DNA of 64,000 nt from Desulfitobacterium sp038181555 (GCF_038181555.1 NZ_JBBWUA010000011.1:1-64000), one strand, 5' to 3'. Positions 7,627 through 17,489 are shown, numbered from the stretch's first letter. Notes: generated by a model not told the origin, from the sequence alone. A program made the numbers and translations.

Positions 7627-9882
7627 ATGGAGAAACAGACTAAATACGCTTCCCACGCAGGCAGCATTGCCGAGGACTTATTTATTGAGATTTTTTGTGA
7701 TCTATTTGGACCGGAGAAATCAGAGTTTCTCTTTCTTCAGTTTCCTTTTGTTGATATCAACGGCAATCATAGATATATAGATTTCGCCTTAGAAAATGAG
7801 GATATGAAAATTGCTATCGAGATAGATGGGGAGCGATATCATAATCCTCAGCATGTATCCAGCAATAAATATTATGATGATCTTTTGAAGCAAAACAGTT
7901 TGATTTATAACGGGTGGAAAGTATACCGTTGGGCTTATCTTCAGCTAAAAAATCAAAGGGAAAGAGTTAAAGATGAGTTAGTCACCTTCGTAGGTGAAAT
8001 GCCTGCTTTTCGATTATTTGATGGTTATTTGCCTCAACAAAAGGGCAAAGTCCTCGAATTGAAAGATCACCAGAAGGATGCTATAGCTAACTTAGAACAA
8101 ATGCGAAAAGCAGGGGAGAGTATTGCTTTACTTTATCATGCGACCGGAGCGGGAAAAACAGTGACTGCGGTTAGTGATGCTAAAAAGTACGGAGAGCGAA
8201 CTCTTTTCTTAGCGCACACGCGGGAACTTATCTCACAGGCCCAAGATACCTTTAAAGAGCTTTGGCCGGAGGCCCAGACGGGTTTATATGTGGCCGAACA
8301 GAAAGGCAATAATAATTATGTTGTTTGTGGAAGCGTCCAGAGTATTGTTAATAATCTTGAGCAATTTAATCCTGATGAATTCGGCTATATTATCATCGAT
8401 GAATGCCATCACAGTACAGCCAATACCTATAAAAGGATTCTGGGACACTTCCAGCCAAAGTTTACATTGGGATTGACGGCCACACCGGAGCGGACAGATG
8501 GGGAAGATCTTCTCGAACTTTTTCAGAATATCGCCCATAAGCTCGACTTGAAAACCGCTGTTGAAATAGGTGAATTGACCCCTATCCGCTGTATCAGAAT
8601 CAAAACGAACATTGATTTTTCAAATGTAAGAATCAACGGAATAAAGTACCATTCTCAAGACTTGGAAAGCAAGCTATTTGTGCCGGAAAGAAACCGCCTA
8701 CTTGTGGATACCTACCTGAACTACGTCAAAGATAAGAAGACTGTAGTTTTCTGTGCCTCCGTTAAGCATGCAGAGGAGATTGCTAGCCTTTTTCTGGAGA
8801 ATAATATCCCTAGTGCATCTGTATCGGGTTTGTTAAAGACGAAGGATAGAGCGAAGATCCTGGATCGATATGAGCATGGGGATCTTCAGGTTTTGTGTGC
8901 CTGTGATCTATTGAATGAAGGATGGGACAGCCCTCGCACTGAAGTGCTTTTTATGGCTAGACCGACAATGTCTAAAACACTATACATGCAGCAATTAGGT
9001 AGGGGTATGCGGAAAAGCAAAGGCAAGGATTATCTTATGGTCTTTGATTTCATAGATAACGCTAACTTATTTAATATGCCGTACTCCTTACACCGAATGT
9101 TTAATATCAAAGAGTATCGTCCGGGAGAATGGGTATTGGCCCCGCACGCCCAAAGGGAGATGGACAGGGATTTATTAGCGAAGGGTGAGAAACCGACAGC
9201 TTATCTAGACTTTCCGATTGATATTACCGATTATGAGCTGATCGATCTCTTTAACTGGCAGGATGAAGTCAAGGATATGATTTCTCAACTGGAATTTGTC
9301 AGGATGGTAGATGTCCAAACTGAAACTGTTGAGCGGTATATCAGAGAAGGAGAAATTCTAGCTGATTTAGAAATTCCATTGGGAGAAAAGCGTAGTTTTA
9401 AATACTTCAGAGAAGAAAATGTGAAGAAATATGCAGAGCAATTCCACTGGGAGCTGATTACCCCTGCTAATATGAAAGACAAATTCATGGAAATGGTCAG
9501 GACCATGACTATGAGTTTTTCATATAAACCTGTACTGTTAATGGCCATGTTTAAGCATAGGGATGAAGCCGGTCGCGTCAGAATAGATGACTTAATTGAC
9601 TACTTTATTCAATTCTATGGCGACCGAAAAGAAAAAGGACTTGTAGTTGAAAAGAAGAACTGTATCTATACGAAAGACAATTTTACTCGCAAAGAGGTTG
9701 AGGGTAATATCTTTAGGAATCCGTTCAAACGGTTTGAAGATATGCGCTTTATGAAGAGGTCCCGGGATATTGAGTACGTGGAATTCAATCGGCATGTGCT
9801 TAAGAAGCTGACTGCAGAAGAAATTGAGTGGATAGTGGAGCATTGTGAAAGAAAGCTAGACGAGTATTACGAGGATAAGTAA
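7627..9882 (+). CDS. superfamily II helicase with N-terminal nuclease-like domain (restriction-type)
   Basis: 751 residues. Residues about 10-120 carry a PD-(D/E)xK-like pattern, IDFAL then IEIDGERYH (Asp52, Glu65, Asp67), resembling DUF559/Vsr-type nuclease folds. A SF2 helicase follows: ATGAGKT (Walker A, about 172-178), DECHH (motif II), LTATPERTDG (motif III) and QQLGRGMRKSKGK (motif VI). The domain order is that of single-chain restriction or anti-phage nuclease-helicases. No methyltransferase is present nearby, so classic type I or III restriction is unlikely. It sits between a MazG-like gene and a second helicase with a PLD nuclease domain. Confidence 0.8.
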   Translation: MEKQTKYASHAGSIAEDLFIEIFCDLFGPEKSEFLFLQFPFVDINGNHRYIDFALENEDMKIAIEIDGERYHNPQHVSSNKYYDDLLKQNSLIYNGWKVYRWAYLQLKNQRERVKDELVTFVGEMPAFRLFDGYLPQQKGKVLELKDHQKDAIANLEQMRKAGESIALLYHATGAGKTVTAVSDAKKYGERTLFLAHTRELISQAQDTFKELWPEAQTGLYVAEQKGNNNYVVCGSVQSIVNNLEQFNPDEFGYIIIDECHHSTANTYKRILGHFQPKFTLGLTATPERTDGEDLLELFQNIAHKLDLKTAVEIGELTPIRCIRIKTNIDFSNVRINGIKYHSQDLESKLFVPERNRLLVDTYLNYVKDKKTVVFCASVKHAEEIASLFLENNIPSASVSGLLKTKDRAKILDRYEHGDLQVLCACDLLNEGWDSPRTEVLFMARPTMSKTLYMQQLGRGMRKSKGKDYLMVFDFIDNANLFNMPYSLHRMFNIKEYRPGEWVLAPHAQREMDRDLLAKGEKPTAYLDFPIDITDYELIDLFNWQDEVKDMISQLEFVRMVDVQTETVERYIREGEILADLEIPLGEKRSFKYFREENVKKYAEQFHWELITPANMKDKFMEMVRTMTMSFSYKPVLLMAMFKHRDEAGRVRIDDLIDYFIQFYGDRKEKGLVVEKKNCIYTKDNFTRKEVEGNIFRNPFKRFEDMRFMKRSRDIEYVEFNRHVLKKLTAEEIEWIVEHCERKLDEYYEDK

Positions 9883-9980
9883 TAAGAGCATTGTGAAGAG
9901 AGTCTATAGAAAGTCCATTATCTAAGAGCTGTGAGCGGTTGAAAATGACAGCTAAATATTTAATAAATAAGGAGTTATCA

Positions 9981-12900
9981 ATGTTACATACAGGTATCTA
10001 TGAACAACTGATTAATAAGCTCCTTCGCCAAGAGCTCTCCGTCGCCGAAGGCAAGTTGATTCAGTCATCCGCCATCGATCAGGAAGAAGCTCCACGAATT
10101 ATTTCCAAATATTTAGCGGAAGTACTGGAAACTGCCCTGTCCAATGTTAGGGATAAAGGTGGCAACATCGAAGGCCAAGTGTCGTTAGCCAATCAAATTG
10201 TTCAGCTTATAGCCGATCAAGTTTCAGAAGATGCACTGACAGAATTAGCTCTCGATGAGAAGGCAGAGCAACTGTTTGCTTTTATAGATAAAGAAAACAG
10301 TGTATTTGCTTTCAATGAGAAGGCTGAAGTCGTGCGTCCGGTAACTTCTCTTGCGGCAAGCTCCTTATTCACCGGAGCGGTACATGAGCCCAGCATGTAC
10401 ACTGAACTCAAAAGGGAAATCTTATCTAGCGACCGTATTGATATGCTCGTCTCCTTTATTAAATGGAGCGGGCTTCGTTTGCTCATTGAGGAATTAAAAA
10501 GTTTTACACAGCGCGGCGGTAAGCTTAGAGTAATCACGACTTCGTATATGGGCGCGACGGACATCAAAGCAATTGAGGAACTTGCGGAGTTGACCAATAC
10601 AGAAATTAAAATATCCTACAATACCAAACGGACCCGGCTGCATGCTAAGGCGTATGTGTTTTACCGTAATACTGGTTTCACTACTGCCTATATCGGTTCA
10701 TCCAATCTATCCAACGCAGCGCTATCCAGTGGCTTGGAATGGAATGTCAAAACAACGGCTAAGGATTTGCCCGATACAATTAAAAAGATTGATGCCACTT
10801 TTGAAAGTTATTGGCATTCCCGCGAGTTTGAGCCATATAACCCTGATCAGAAGCAAAGGTTAGTAAAGGCCTTGAAGCAGGAAAAAGCCATAGATAAAGA
10901 AGCTGAAGTGAACTATTACTTCAATCTTACGCCCTTTTCCTACCAGCAGGAAATTCTAGATAAGCTTGAAGTGGAAAGAACGGTTCGGGGACATTATCGC
11001 AATTTGATCGTGGCGGCAACCGGAACTGGCAAAACAGTCATCTCCGGTTTTGATTATCTGCGCTTCCGCAAGAAGAACCAAGGAAAACCTTGTCGTCTTT
11101 TATTTGTTGCACATCGTGAGGAAATCTTAAAACAGAGCTTGCTCTGTTTCCGGGGGATTCTTAGAGATCCAAACTTCGGTGAGCTATTTGTGGGTGGTTA
11201 CGAGCCAAGGCAATTGGACTATGTATTTGTTTCAATTCAAACCTTGAATTCTAAAGAATTGACTGAACATACCTCTGCGGATTATTACGATTACATTATT
11301 GTCGATGAGTTTCACCATGCTGCTGCGCCAAGTTATGATCAGCTATTAACCTATTACCGACCTCAAATCTTACTGGGGTTGACGGCTACCCCGGAACGCA
11401 TGGACGGCAAAGATGTCTTAGTTTATTTTGACCAGAGAATCGCAGCTGAGATCCGCTTACCGGAAGCCATCGATCGGAATCTTTTATGCCCATTTCAGTA
11501 TTTTGGGGTTACTGATACAGTCGATTTAGACAGCTTGAAATGGAACCGTGGCGGTTACAAGAAAAATGAACTTTCCAACCTCTATACCAACAACGATCTG
11601 CGAACTATGATGATTATCAAAGGGTTGACGAAGTACGTCACAGATCTGGAAGAAGTCAGGGGTCTAGGATTCTGTGTGTCGAAGGAGCATTCAGCCTATA
11701 TGGCCAATAGCTTTAACCGTTCCCATATTCCCTCGATTTCTCTGACCTCCGATTCCAGTGACGAAGAAAGGAATACAGCTAAGAAAAAGCTGGTTGAAGG
11801 GGAGATTCGCTTTATCTTCGTCGTTGACTTGTATAATGAAGGCGTTGATATTCCGGAAGTCAATACAATTCTTTTCTTGCGGCCCACGGAGAGCCTCACC
11901 ATCTTTCTCCAACAGCTGGGTAGAGGCTTGAGGCTAGCGGAGAACAAGGACTGTCTGACAGTTCTCGATTTTATTGGCATGGCCAATCGGAAGTATAATT
12001 TTGAAGAGAAGTTTGCCGCTCTACTAGGGAATTCTACCAAGAGCGTCCAACGTGAGATTAAGGAGGGCTTTACGTCCCTGCCTAGAGGCTGCTTTATCCA
12101 ACTGGAACGTAAGGCCAAGGAATATATTCTGGACAATATTCGCAGTTCCTATGGCAATAAGACAGGATTTGTAGCAAGACTAGCTAGCTTCGCGGAAGAT
12201 ACCGGTTTGGAATTAAATCTTGCCAACTTTCTCGCATATACACATCTGGATATTAAAGCGATTTATAGCAAAGGCTCCTTCACACGTCTCTGCGTGTTGA
12301 GCGGAGTCAGAGAGGATTTTCAAGAAGAATTGGAAAGCGTCCTTACTAAAGCATTTGCACGAATCTGTGCTATGGATTCCCGCAGGTGGATACATTTTTT
12401 ACTGGAAGTACTGCCAAGAATAGATGACTTCGAAGAAACTGACTTTAGTGATCTAGAGAAGCGGATGCTGCAAATGTTTCATTATACGGTATGGCAGAAA
12501 TCCGTGGAAGTATGCGGATTTGAGTCGCTTAAGGAAGGAGTCAGCCATATCAAAGGTAGTCCAGTACTATTTGCGGAATTACTGGAGATCTTGCGCTATA
12601 ACTATGAGAAGATAGATTTCTTAGACAAGCCGGTAAATGTTGGATTTGACTGCCCGCTCGATCTGCACTGTACTTATACTAGAGACCAGATTTTGGTGGC
12701 GTTTGATTTTATGAAACCAGCAACAGTTCGTGAAGGAGTCAAATATTTGCCTGATAGAAAAGCGGATATCTTTTTTATAACTCTCAATAAATCGGATAAA
12801 GATTACTCGCCAACCACGATGTACCATGATTACTCAATCAACGACCGCTTGTTCCACTGGCAAAGCCAGAGCACAACCTCTGAGGAATCTGTTACTGGTC

Positions 12901-13115
12901 AACGCTATATCGACCATAAAGAACAACATAGTAAGGTTATGCTTTTCGTGCGTGAATATAAAACGGATGTCGCCGGAGCTGCACCATATACCTTTCTGGG
13001 GTTAGCTGATTATGTTAAACACGAAGGAAGCAGGCCGATGAATATAATTTGGCGCCTACAAGAACCGATCCCTGCAAAATTCATTAAGAAGACAAATAAA
13101 TTGATTGTAGGTTGA
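9981..13115 (+). CDS. PLD-nuclease/DEAD-box helicase with DUF3427-like C-terminus
   Basis: 1044 residues from ATG 9981, chosen because AAGGAG sits 6 bases upstream; the frame is open from 9939. A single phospholipase D-type nuclease motif (HAKAYVFYR...IGSSNLSNAAL) lies at about 221-245. The helicase core follows: AATGTGKT (about 344), DEFHH (about 441), LTATPERMDG and QQLGRGLR (about 643). The long C-terminal region resembles DUF3427. Proteins of this layout are known from defence islands. Adjacent, same-strand genes for another nuclease-helicase and a MazG-like enzyme suggest one functional cassette. Confidence 0.8.
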   Translation: MLHTGIYEQLINKLLRQELSVAEGKLIQSSAIDQEEAPRIISKYLAEVLETALSNVRDKGGNIEGQVSLANQIVQLIADQVSEDALTELALDEKAEQLFAFIDKENSVFAFNEKAEVVRPVTSLAASSLFTGAVHEPSMYTELKREILSSDRIDMLVSFIKWSGLRLLIEELKSFTQRGGKLRVITTSYMGATDIKAIEELAELTNTEIKISYNTKRTRLHAKAYVFYRNTGFTTAYIGSSNLSNAALSSGLEWNVKTTAKDLPDTIKKIDATFESYWHSREFEPYNPDQKQRLVKALKQEKAIDKEAEVNYYFNLTPFSYQQEILDKLEVERTVRGHYRNLIVAATGTGKTVISGFDYLRFRKKNQGKPCRLLFVAHREEILKQSLLCFRGILRDPNFGELFVGGYEPRQLDYVFVSIQTLNSKELTEHTSADYYDYIIVDEFHHAAAPSYDQLLTYYRPQILLGLTATPERMDGKDVLVYFDQRIAAEIRLPEAIDRNLLCPFQYFGVTDTVDLDSLKWNRGGYKKNELSNLYTNNDLRTMMIIKGLTKYVTDLEEVRGLGFCVSKEHSAYMANSFNRSHIPSISLTSDSSDEERNTAKKKLVEGEIRFIFVVDLYNEGVDIPEVNTILFLRPTESLTIFLQQLGRGLRLAENKDCLTVLDFIGMANRKYNFEEKFAALLGNSTKSVQREIKEGFTSLPRGCFIQLERKAKEYILDNIRSSYGNKTGFVARLASFAEDTGLELNLANFLAYTHLDIKAIYSKGSFTRLCVLSGVREDFQEELESVLTKAFARICAMDSRRWIHFLLEVLPRIDDFEETDFSDLEKRMLQMFHYTVWQKSVEVCGFESLKEGVSHIKGSPVLFAELLEILRYNYEKIDFLDKPVNVGFDCPLDLHCTYTRDQILVAFDFMKPATVREGVKYLPDRKADIFFITLNKSDKDYSPTTMYHDYSINDRLFHWQSQSTTSEESVTGQRYIDHKEQHSKVMLFVREYKTDVAGAAPYTFLGLADYVKHEGSRPMNIIWRLQEPIPAKFIKKTNKLIVG

Positions 13116-13217
13116 CGATAGATAGCGTAGATTGCATTTTTTTGGAAGACAACATACAATGTATGCAAGGTCAGGGAGGCGCCATGCGCATAATGAGTCA
13201 TTTAAGGGGGAATAGAT

Positions 13218-14177
13218 ATGACCTTTAGCCAACCCAAAATAGAAAAAGCAACCTTTGCCGGAGGTTGCTTTTGGTGTATTGAAGCAGCACTTAGTTCAAT
13301 CGAGGGTGTAATGGAAATACAATCGGGCTATACAGGAGGTCATGATACTAATCCTAGCTATGAGAAGGTTTGTGCCCATACCACGGGGCATCTGGAAGCA
13401 GTGCAAATCAAGTTTGATTCCGAACGGATATCTTATGCAGAATTACTCAAGCATTTTTGGCACCAGATCGATCCGACCGATCCGGGTGGACAATTTCATG
13501 ATCGGGGAGAATCGTATCAAACAGCCATTTTTTATCATTCTGAAGAGCAGCGACTCCTTGCTGAAGCCTCCAAAAAGGCATTAGAGGAAAGCAAGCGCTT
13601 TGACAAGCCTATCGTGACCAGCATTCTCCCAGCGTCTCCTTTTTACCCGGCAGAGGATTATCATCAAGGCTATCATAAGAAAAACTCCTTGCGTTATAAG
13701 CTTTATCACCAAGGCTCAGGTCGGGAGGCTTTTATTAAGAGGCATTGGACTAAAGAAAAGCCGAAGCTAAAGAAGCGACTTACGCCGCTTCAATATCAAG
13801 TGACTCAAGAAAACGGTACGGAACCGCCCTTCCGCAACGAATTTTGGGATCATAAGCAGGAAGGGATTTACGTCGATATCGTCTCCGGTGAACCCTTATT
13901 TAGTTCGAAGGACAAATTTGACAGTGGTTGTGGCTGGCCAAGCTTTACCAAGCCACTTTTGAAGGGTTATATCCAAGAAAAGACGGACACTAGCCATCAT
14001 ATGACCCGTACTGAAGTTCGCAGTAGAGAGGCTGATTCTCATCTCGGCCATGTTTTCGAGGATGGACCCGGTCCGGAAGGATTGCGCTATTGTATCAATT
14101 CAGCAGCCCTGCGCTTTATTCCTAAGGAAGATCTGGAGCGGGAGGGGTATGGTGATTTTAGTATTCTGTTTCGGTGA
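13218..14177 (+). CDS. msrAB: bifunctional peptide methionine sulfoxide reductase MsrA-MsrB
   Basis: 319 residues. The MsrA half holds the catalytic GGCFWCIEA motif at about 14-22 and reduces S-methionine sulfoxide. The MsrB half carries SGCGWPSF and the catalytic RYCINSAAL, for the R epimer; the CxxC zinc pairs of many MsrB proteins are not evident. The order A-then-B is common in Bacillota. It is a single-gene unit with AAGGGGG upstream of the ATG and a strong terminator. It marks the return to normal base composition after the accessory island. Confidence 0.93.
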   Translation: MTFSQPKIEKATFAGGCFWCIEAALSSIEGVMEIQSGYTGGHDTNPSYEKVCAHTTGHLEAVQIKFDSERISYAELLKHFWHQIDPTDPGGQFHDRGESYQTAIFYHSEEQRLLAEASKKALEESKRFDKPIVTSILPASPFYPAEDYHQGYHKKNSLRYKLYHQGSGREAFIKRHWTKEKPKLKKRLTPLQYQVTQENGTEPPFRNEFWDHKQEGIYVDIVSGEPLFSSKDKFDSGCGWPSFTKPLLKGYIQEKTDTSHHMTRTEVRSREADSHLGHVFEDGPGPEGLRYCINSAALRFIPKEDLEREGYGDFSILFR

Positions 14178-14185
14178 TTCAGCTG

Positions 14186-14212
14186 ACGCCTCTTCTATAA
14201 GAGGCGTTTTTA
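14186..14212 (+). terminator. rho-independent terminator after msrAB
   Basis: ACGCCTCTT-CTAT-AAGAGGCGT (14186-14207) is a 9-bp perfect stem with a tetraloop, followed by TTTTAC. Confidence 0.9.
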
Positions 14213-14225
14213 CTTTAGTGACATA

Positions 14226-14254
14226 TTGACATCTTTCGATGTGAGTCATACAAT
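14226..14254 (+). promoter_or_regulatory. sigma-A promoter with ArsR-like operator for the ars-hgc operon
   Basis: TTGACA (14226-14231) and TACAAT (14249-14254) are exactly 17 bp apart. The inverted repeat ACATC-TTTC-GATGT (14229-14242) overlaps the -35 box, and GATGTGAG recurs at 14274-14281. This is a natural site for autoregulation by the ArsR encoded 40 bp downstream (inference). Confidence 0.75.
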
Positions 14255-14293
14255 AGACGTATCGATAAAAATAGATGTGAGGTCTTAATAATT

Positions 14294-14611
14294 ATGGAAA
14301 ATATATATCAGAAAAATGCAAAGGTCTTTAAGGCACTCGGCGACCCGAATCGGCTGATGATTATGGAAATGTTGCAAAGTACTGAGAGATGTGCCTGTGA
14401 GATTCTTGAGGATTTGCATATCGGACAATCAACCTTATCACACCACATGAAGATTCTTTGTGATTCCGGACTTGTGGATAGTCGGAGGGAAGGGAAGTGG
14501 ATGCACTATTCAATTAATAAAGAAGGGTGTGAAGCTGCTAAGAAGCTGCTAGATGAAATAACAAGCCAGAAGGAAAATAATAATGTGGGAGGTCTTAAAT
14601 GTGAGTGTTAA
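14294..14611 (+). CDS. arsR: ArsR-family arsenite-responsive repressor
   Basis: 105-residue winged-helix protein. ERCACEIL supplies the Cys-x-Cys of the alpha-3 arsenite site typical of ArsR, and GQSTLSHHMKIL is the recognition helix. It dissociates from DNA when As(III) or Sb(III) binds. Its 3' end overlaps the start of acr3. As first gene of the operon it should control acr3, arsC and, by read-through, hgcA and hgcB. Confidence 0.9.
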   Translation: MENIYQKNAKVFKALGDPNRLMIMEMLQSTERCACEILEDLHIGQSTLSHHMKILCDSGLVDSRREGKWMHYSINKEGCEAAKKLLDEITSQKENNNVGGLKCEC

Positions 14612-15677
14612 AGCTCCAACGAAGTTATCTACTCTTGATCGCTTTCTAACGCTGTGGATTTTCCTAGCCATGGGGATAGGAGTGTTAGGGGGATACCTCT
14701 TTCCAAGTCTCGCTAAGACTTTAGAGAGCATGAGTACTGGTACGATTTCATGGCCTATAGCCATCGGTCTGATAATTATGATGTATCCACCCTTGGCAAA
14801 GATTAAATATGAGGAAATAGGCAAAGTAGCCCAAAATAAAAAGGTACTTCTCCTGTCCTTGGTTCAAAACTGGGTCATCGGCCCTGTGTTGATGTTCATC
14901 TTGGCCGTCTTGTTACTACCTGATATGCCAAACTATGCTATTGGCCTGATTATCATTGGACTTGCTCGCTGCATTGCCATGGTTATTGTTTGGAATACTT
15001 TAGCTAAAGGGGATAACGAATATTGCGCTGCCCTAGTCGCCTTGAATTCTATCTTCCAGATTCTTTTTTATTCGGTATATATATATTTCTTTGTCACCGT
15101 CTTGCCTCAATGGTTAGGACTTTCCTGGGGTGGGCAAGTGGTCCATGTTGCCATGGGGGATGTAGCTAAGAGCGTTTTAATCTATTTAGGAATTCCTTTT
15201 GCAGCCGGTTTTTTAACCCGATTTATTTTCTTAAGAGTTAAGAACAAAGAGTGGTATGAAAAGGTCTTTCTACCTAAAATATCGCCTCTCGCTTTAATCG
15301 CCTTGTTATATACCATCATTGTGATGTTTGTCTTAAAAGGACAATTTATCGTGGCTCTGCCCTTTCATGTGGTCCGCATTGCTATTCCGCTGCTAATCTA
15401 TTTTGCCATTATGTTCTTGATTAGTTTTTATATGTCCCATAAGCAAGGGGTCAATTATGAGCAGACAGTAACTCTTGCCTTTACCGCAGCCAGCAATAAC
15501 TTTGAACTCGCTATTGCTGTAGCAGTTGCCGTTTTTGGCATCGCTTCGGATCAAGCCTTCGCAGCCGTTATAGGTCCACTGGTTGAAGTGCCAGTGATGA
15601 TCGCCTTGGTTAATCTTGCTTTTTACTTTAAGAGAAAGTATTTCGATAAAAGAGGGGCTGCAAACCCGACTATGTAA
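14601..15677 (+). CDS. acr3: arsenite efflux transporter, ACR3 family
   Basis: About 358 residues with ten predicted membrane helices; expels As(OH)3 from the cytoplasm. The conserved cysteine of ACR3 proteins is present in GLARCIAMVIVWN, and the AFTAASNNFELAIAVAV helix is diagnostic. I chose GTG 14601 because GGGAGGT lies 7 bases upstream; the frame opens at ATG 14583. It overlaps the end of arsR, so the two are translationally coupled. Confidence 0.92.
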   Translation: MSVKAPTKLSTLDRFLTLWIFLAMGIGVLGGYLFPSLAKTLESMSTGTISWPIAIGLIIMMYPPLAKIKYEEIGKVAQNKKVLLLSLVQNWVIGPVLMFILAVLLLPDMPNYAIGLIIIGLARCIAMVIVWNTLAKGDNEYCAALVALNSIFQILFYSVYIYFFVTVLPQWLGLSWGGQVVHVAMGDVAKSVLIYLGIPFAAGFLTRFIFLRVKNKEWYEKVFLPKISPLALIALLYTIIVMFVLKGQFIVALPFHVVRIAIPLLIYFAIMFLISFYMSHKQGVNYEQTVTLAFTAASNNFELAIAVAVAVFGIASDQAFAAVIGPLVEVPVMIALVNLAFYFKRKYFDKRGAANPTM

Positions 15678-15726
15678 CAACAAAAGTGAGTCCTAACAAA
15701 ATAGATTTTCCGTGAGGTAAAAAGAC

Positions 15727-16140
15727 ATGAACAAAGTAAATGTTGCCTTCGTCTGTGTTCACAATTCTTGCCGTTCACAGATGGCTGAAGCCCTTGGTAA
15801 AAAGCTAGCTGCTGATGTATTTAAGTCCTATTCAGCGGGTACTGAAACTAGGCCTTCGATCAACGAAGACGCAGTGCGGATTATAAAGCAGCTCTATGCT
15901 ATTGATATGGAAAAAACGCAGTTTTCCAAGCTTCTTCAAGATATCCCCCAACCGGATATAGTGATTACGATGGGGTGTAATGTTAATTGCCCCAATGTAC
16001 CATGCAAATACAGAGAAGACTGGGGACTAGAAGATCCAACGGGGAAAAACGATGTAGAGTTTATTCAAACAGCAAAAACGATAGAAAATAAGCTTTTAGA
16101 GCTTAAAGAGCGGATAGTAAGAGGTCAAATTAAAGTTTGA
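15727..16140 (+). CDS. arsC: arsenate reductase, thioredoxin-coupled low-molecular-weight phosphatase type
   Basis: 137 residues. VCVHNSCRSQMAEA is the P-loop with the nucleophilic cysteine (CX5R). TMGC...CP and the DPTGK segment supply the redox cysteine and aspartate of the pI258-type ArsC. It reduces As(V) to As(III), which Acr3 exports. The hgcA frame opens at its stop codon, with no terminator between them. Confidence 0.92.
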   Translation: MNKVNVAFVCVHNSCRSQMAEALGKKLAADVFKSYSAGTETRPSINEDAVRIIKQLYAIDMEKTQFSKLLQDIPQPDIVITMGCNVNCPNVPCKYREDWGLEDPTGKNDVEFIQTAKTIENKLLELKERIVRGQIKV

Positions 16141-16158
16141 GTGAGGATGAGGTGGAAT

Positions 16159-17163
16159 ATGTTATCCATCGACACGAAAAGAGAGATTAAGATCATACAA
16201 ACATCTACTCATTTGGACTTCCATGATAAGTTGGGTGCGTGGAAGGTTCGTTGGGGTATTGACAGAATGAATTATAAAGTCGAGCCGGGACTTTATCGGG
16301 TGGGGAACCCCGATGGGAGTTCTCCCGTGCTCGTTACTGCGAATTATAAACTGACGTTTGATAGCATGCGCAAAGAATTATCAGGATTAGACACATGGAT
16401 TCTAGTTCTTGACACCAAAGGGGTCAATGTTTGGTGTGCTGCAGGCAAGGGGACCTTTGGAACAACAGAACTTATCAATCGCTTGGCTATCACCCAACTC
16501 GATAAAGTTGTATCACATCGAACGCTGATCTTACCTCAGTTAGGCGCTCCGGGTGTAAGTGCCCATGAGATCACCAAGCATACGGGATTTAAGGTTACCT
16601 ATGGACCGGTGAGAGCAAAGGATATAAAGGAGTTTATTCAAGCGGGGATGAAGGCTACCGCTGAAATGAGAACAGTTCAATTCAATACTTATGATCGGCT
16701 GGTTTTGACTCCGATTGAATTTGTGGGCACCATGAAGATATCCTTGATGATTTTTGGCGTACTCTTTTTGTTGAACCTTATGGGTCTGGGACCTTTTGGT
16801 TGGGTTGATTTTTATGGCTATATGGGCGCCGTAATTGTCGGAAGCGTCTTAACGCCGGTGTTGTTACCTTGGATCCCCGGGCGTGCCTTTGCTTGGAAAG
16901 GTTGGCTATTAGGATTTGTCTGGGCTATTCTGGTGAATGGGCTAAATGGATGGCCTTATGAACCAGGGTATAGCTTACTTCAGGCGCTTGGGTATATACT
17001 TGTTTTTCCTGCCATATCGGCGTATTTAGCCATGAATTTCACCGGTTCTTCAACTTACACTTCCTTTTCCGGTGTTTTGAAAGAGATGAGGATCGCCATT
17101 CCGGCTATTATTATTTCAATTGTAATAGGTTGCTTATTGATAATGATCGGTAGCATTATCTAA
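16159..17163 (+). CDS. hgcA: mercury methylation corrinoid protein HgcA
   Basis: About 334 residues. The cap-helix motif NVWCAAGK lies at 90-97, with Cys93 the expected lower ligand of the cobalamin; this motif separates HgcA from the related CdhD. Residues 1-170 are the soluble corrinoid domain. About five membrane helices follow from residue 190 to the end, as in known HgcA. I chose ATG 16159 because GAGGTGG lies at the right distance; GTG 16141 and ATG 16147 are less likely. HgcA transfers a methyl group to Hg(II), giving methylmercury. It directly follows arsC and precedes hgcB. Confidence 0.95.
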   Translation: MLSIDTKREIKIIQTSTHLDFHDKLGAWKVRWGIDRMNYKVEPGLYRVGNPDGSSPVLVTANYKLTFDSMRKELSGLDTWILVLDTKGVNVWCAAGKGTFGTTELINRLAITQLDKVVSHRTLILPQLGAPGVSAHEITKHTGFKVTYGPVRAKDIKEFIQAGMKATAEMRTVQFNTYDRLVLTPIEFVGTMKISLMIFGVLFLLNLMGLGPFGWVDFYGYMGAVIVGSVLTPVLLPWIPGRAFAWKGWLLGFVWAILVNGLNGWPYEPGYSLLQALGYILVFPAISAYLAMNFTGSSTYTSFSGVLKEMRIAIPAIIISIVIGCLLIMIGSII

Positions 17164-17192
17164 AAATATTAAGGGGAGAAAGGGAGGTAAGT

Positions 17193-17489
17193 ATGAAGCA
17201 CCAATATTTAAAAAACGTTTCCACCTTAAAGTTGGAACAGAGCCGATGCACAGGCTGCGGAAAATGTTTCGAAGTATGCCCCCATCAGGTTTTTGCGATG
17301 ATGAACCGTAAAGCAAATATCGTCGATAAAGACCGTTGCATCGAATGTGGCGCATGCGTAAAAAACTGCTCGTTTCATGCCTTAGAGGTCAAACCAGGTG
17401 TGGGTTGTGCTTCTGCTATTATCAAGGGCTGGTTAACCGGCACAGAACCTAGCTGCGACTGTTCCTCTGATAGTGGAGGCTGTTGCTGA
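17193..17489 (+). CDS. hgcB: mercury methylation ferredoxin HgcB
   Basis: 98 residues with two [4Fe-4S] motifs: Cys19-22-25-29 and Cys49-52-55-59, the second reading CIECGAC as in known HgcB. A further Cys72 and a cysteine-rich tail (C88, C90, C97, C98) match the extra Hg-handling cysteines of this family. HgcB reduces the HgcA corrinoid and may pass Hg(II). It follows hgcA by 29 bp with a GGGAGG site. A terminator 47 bp later closes the operon. Confidence 0.94.
   Translation: MKHQYLKNVSTLKLEQSRCTGCGKCFEVCPHQVFAMMNRKANIVDKDRCIECGACVKNCSFHALEVKPGVGCASAIIKGWLTGTEPSCDCSSDSGGCC

Noticed and set aside
3635..13170. ATGCAAGGTC direct repeat as attachment sites flanking the island
   Set aside because: Only ten bases, with no integrase or tRNA gene nearby; it could easily occur by chance.
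16159..17163. HgcA as a CdhD-type carbon monoxide dehydrogenase/acetyl-CoA synthase corrinoid subunit
   Set aside because: The NVWCAAGK cap-helix motif, the C-terminal membrane domain and the adjacent HgcB ferredoxin are specific to HgcA.
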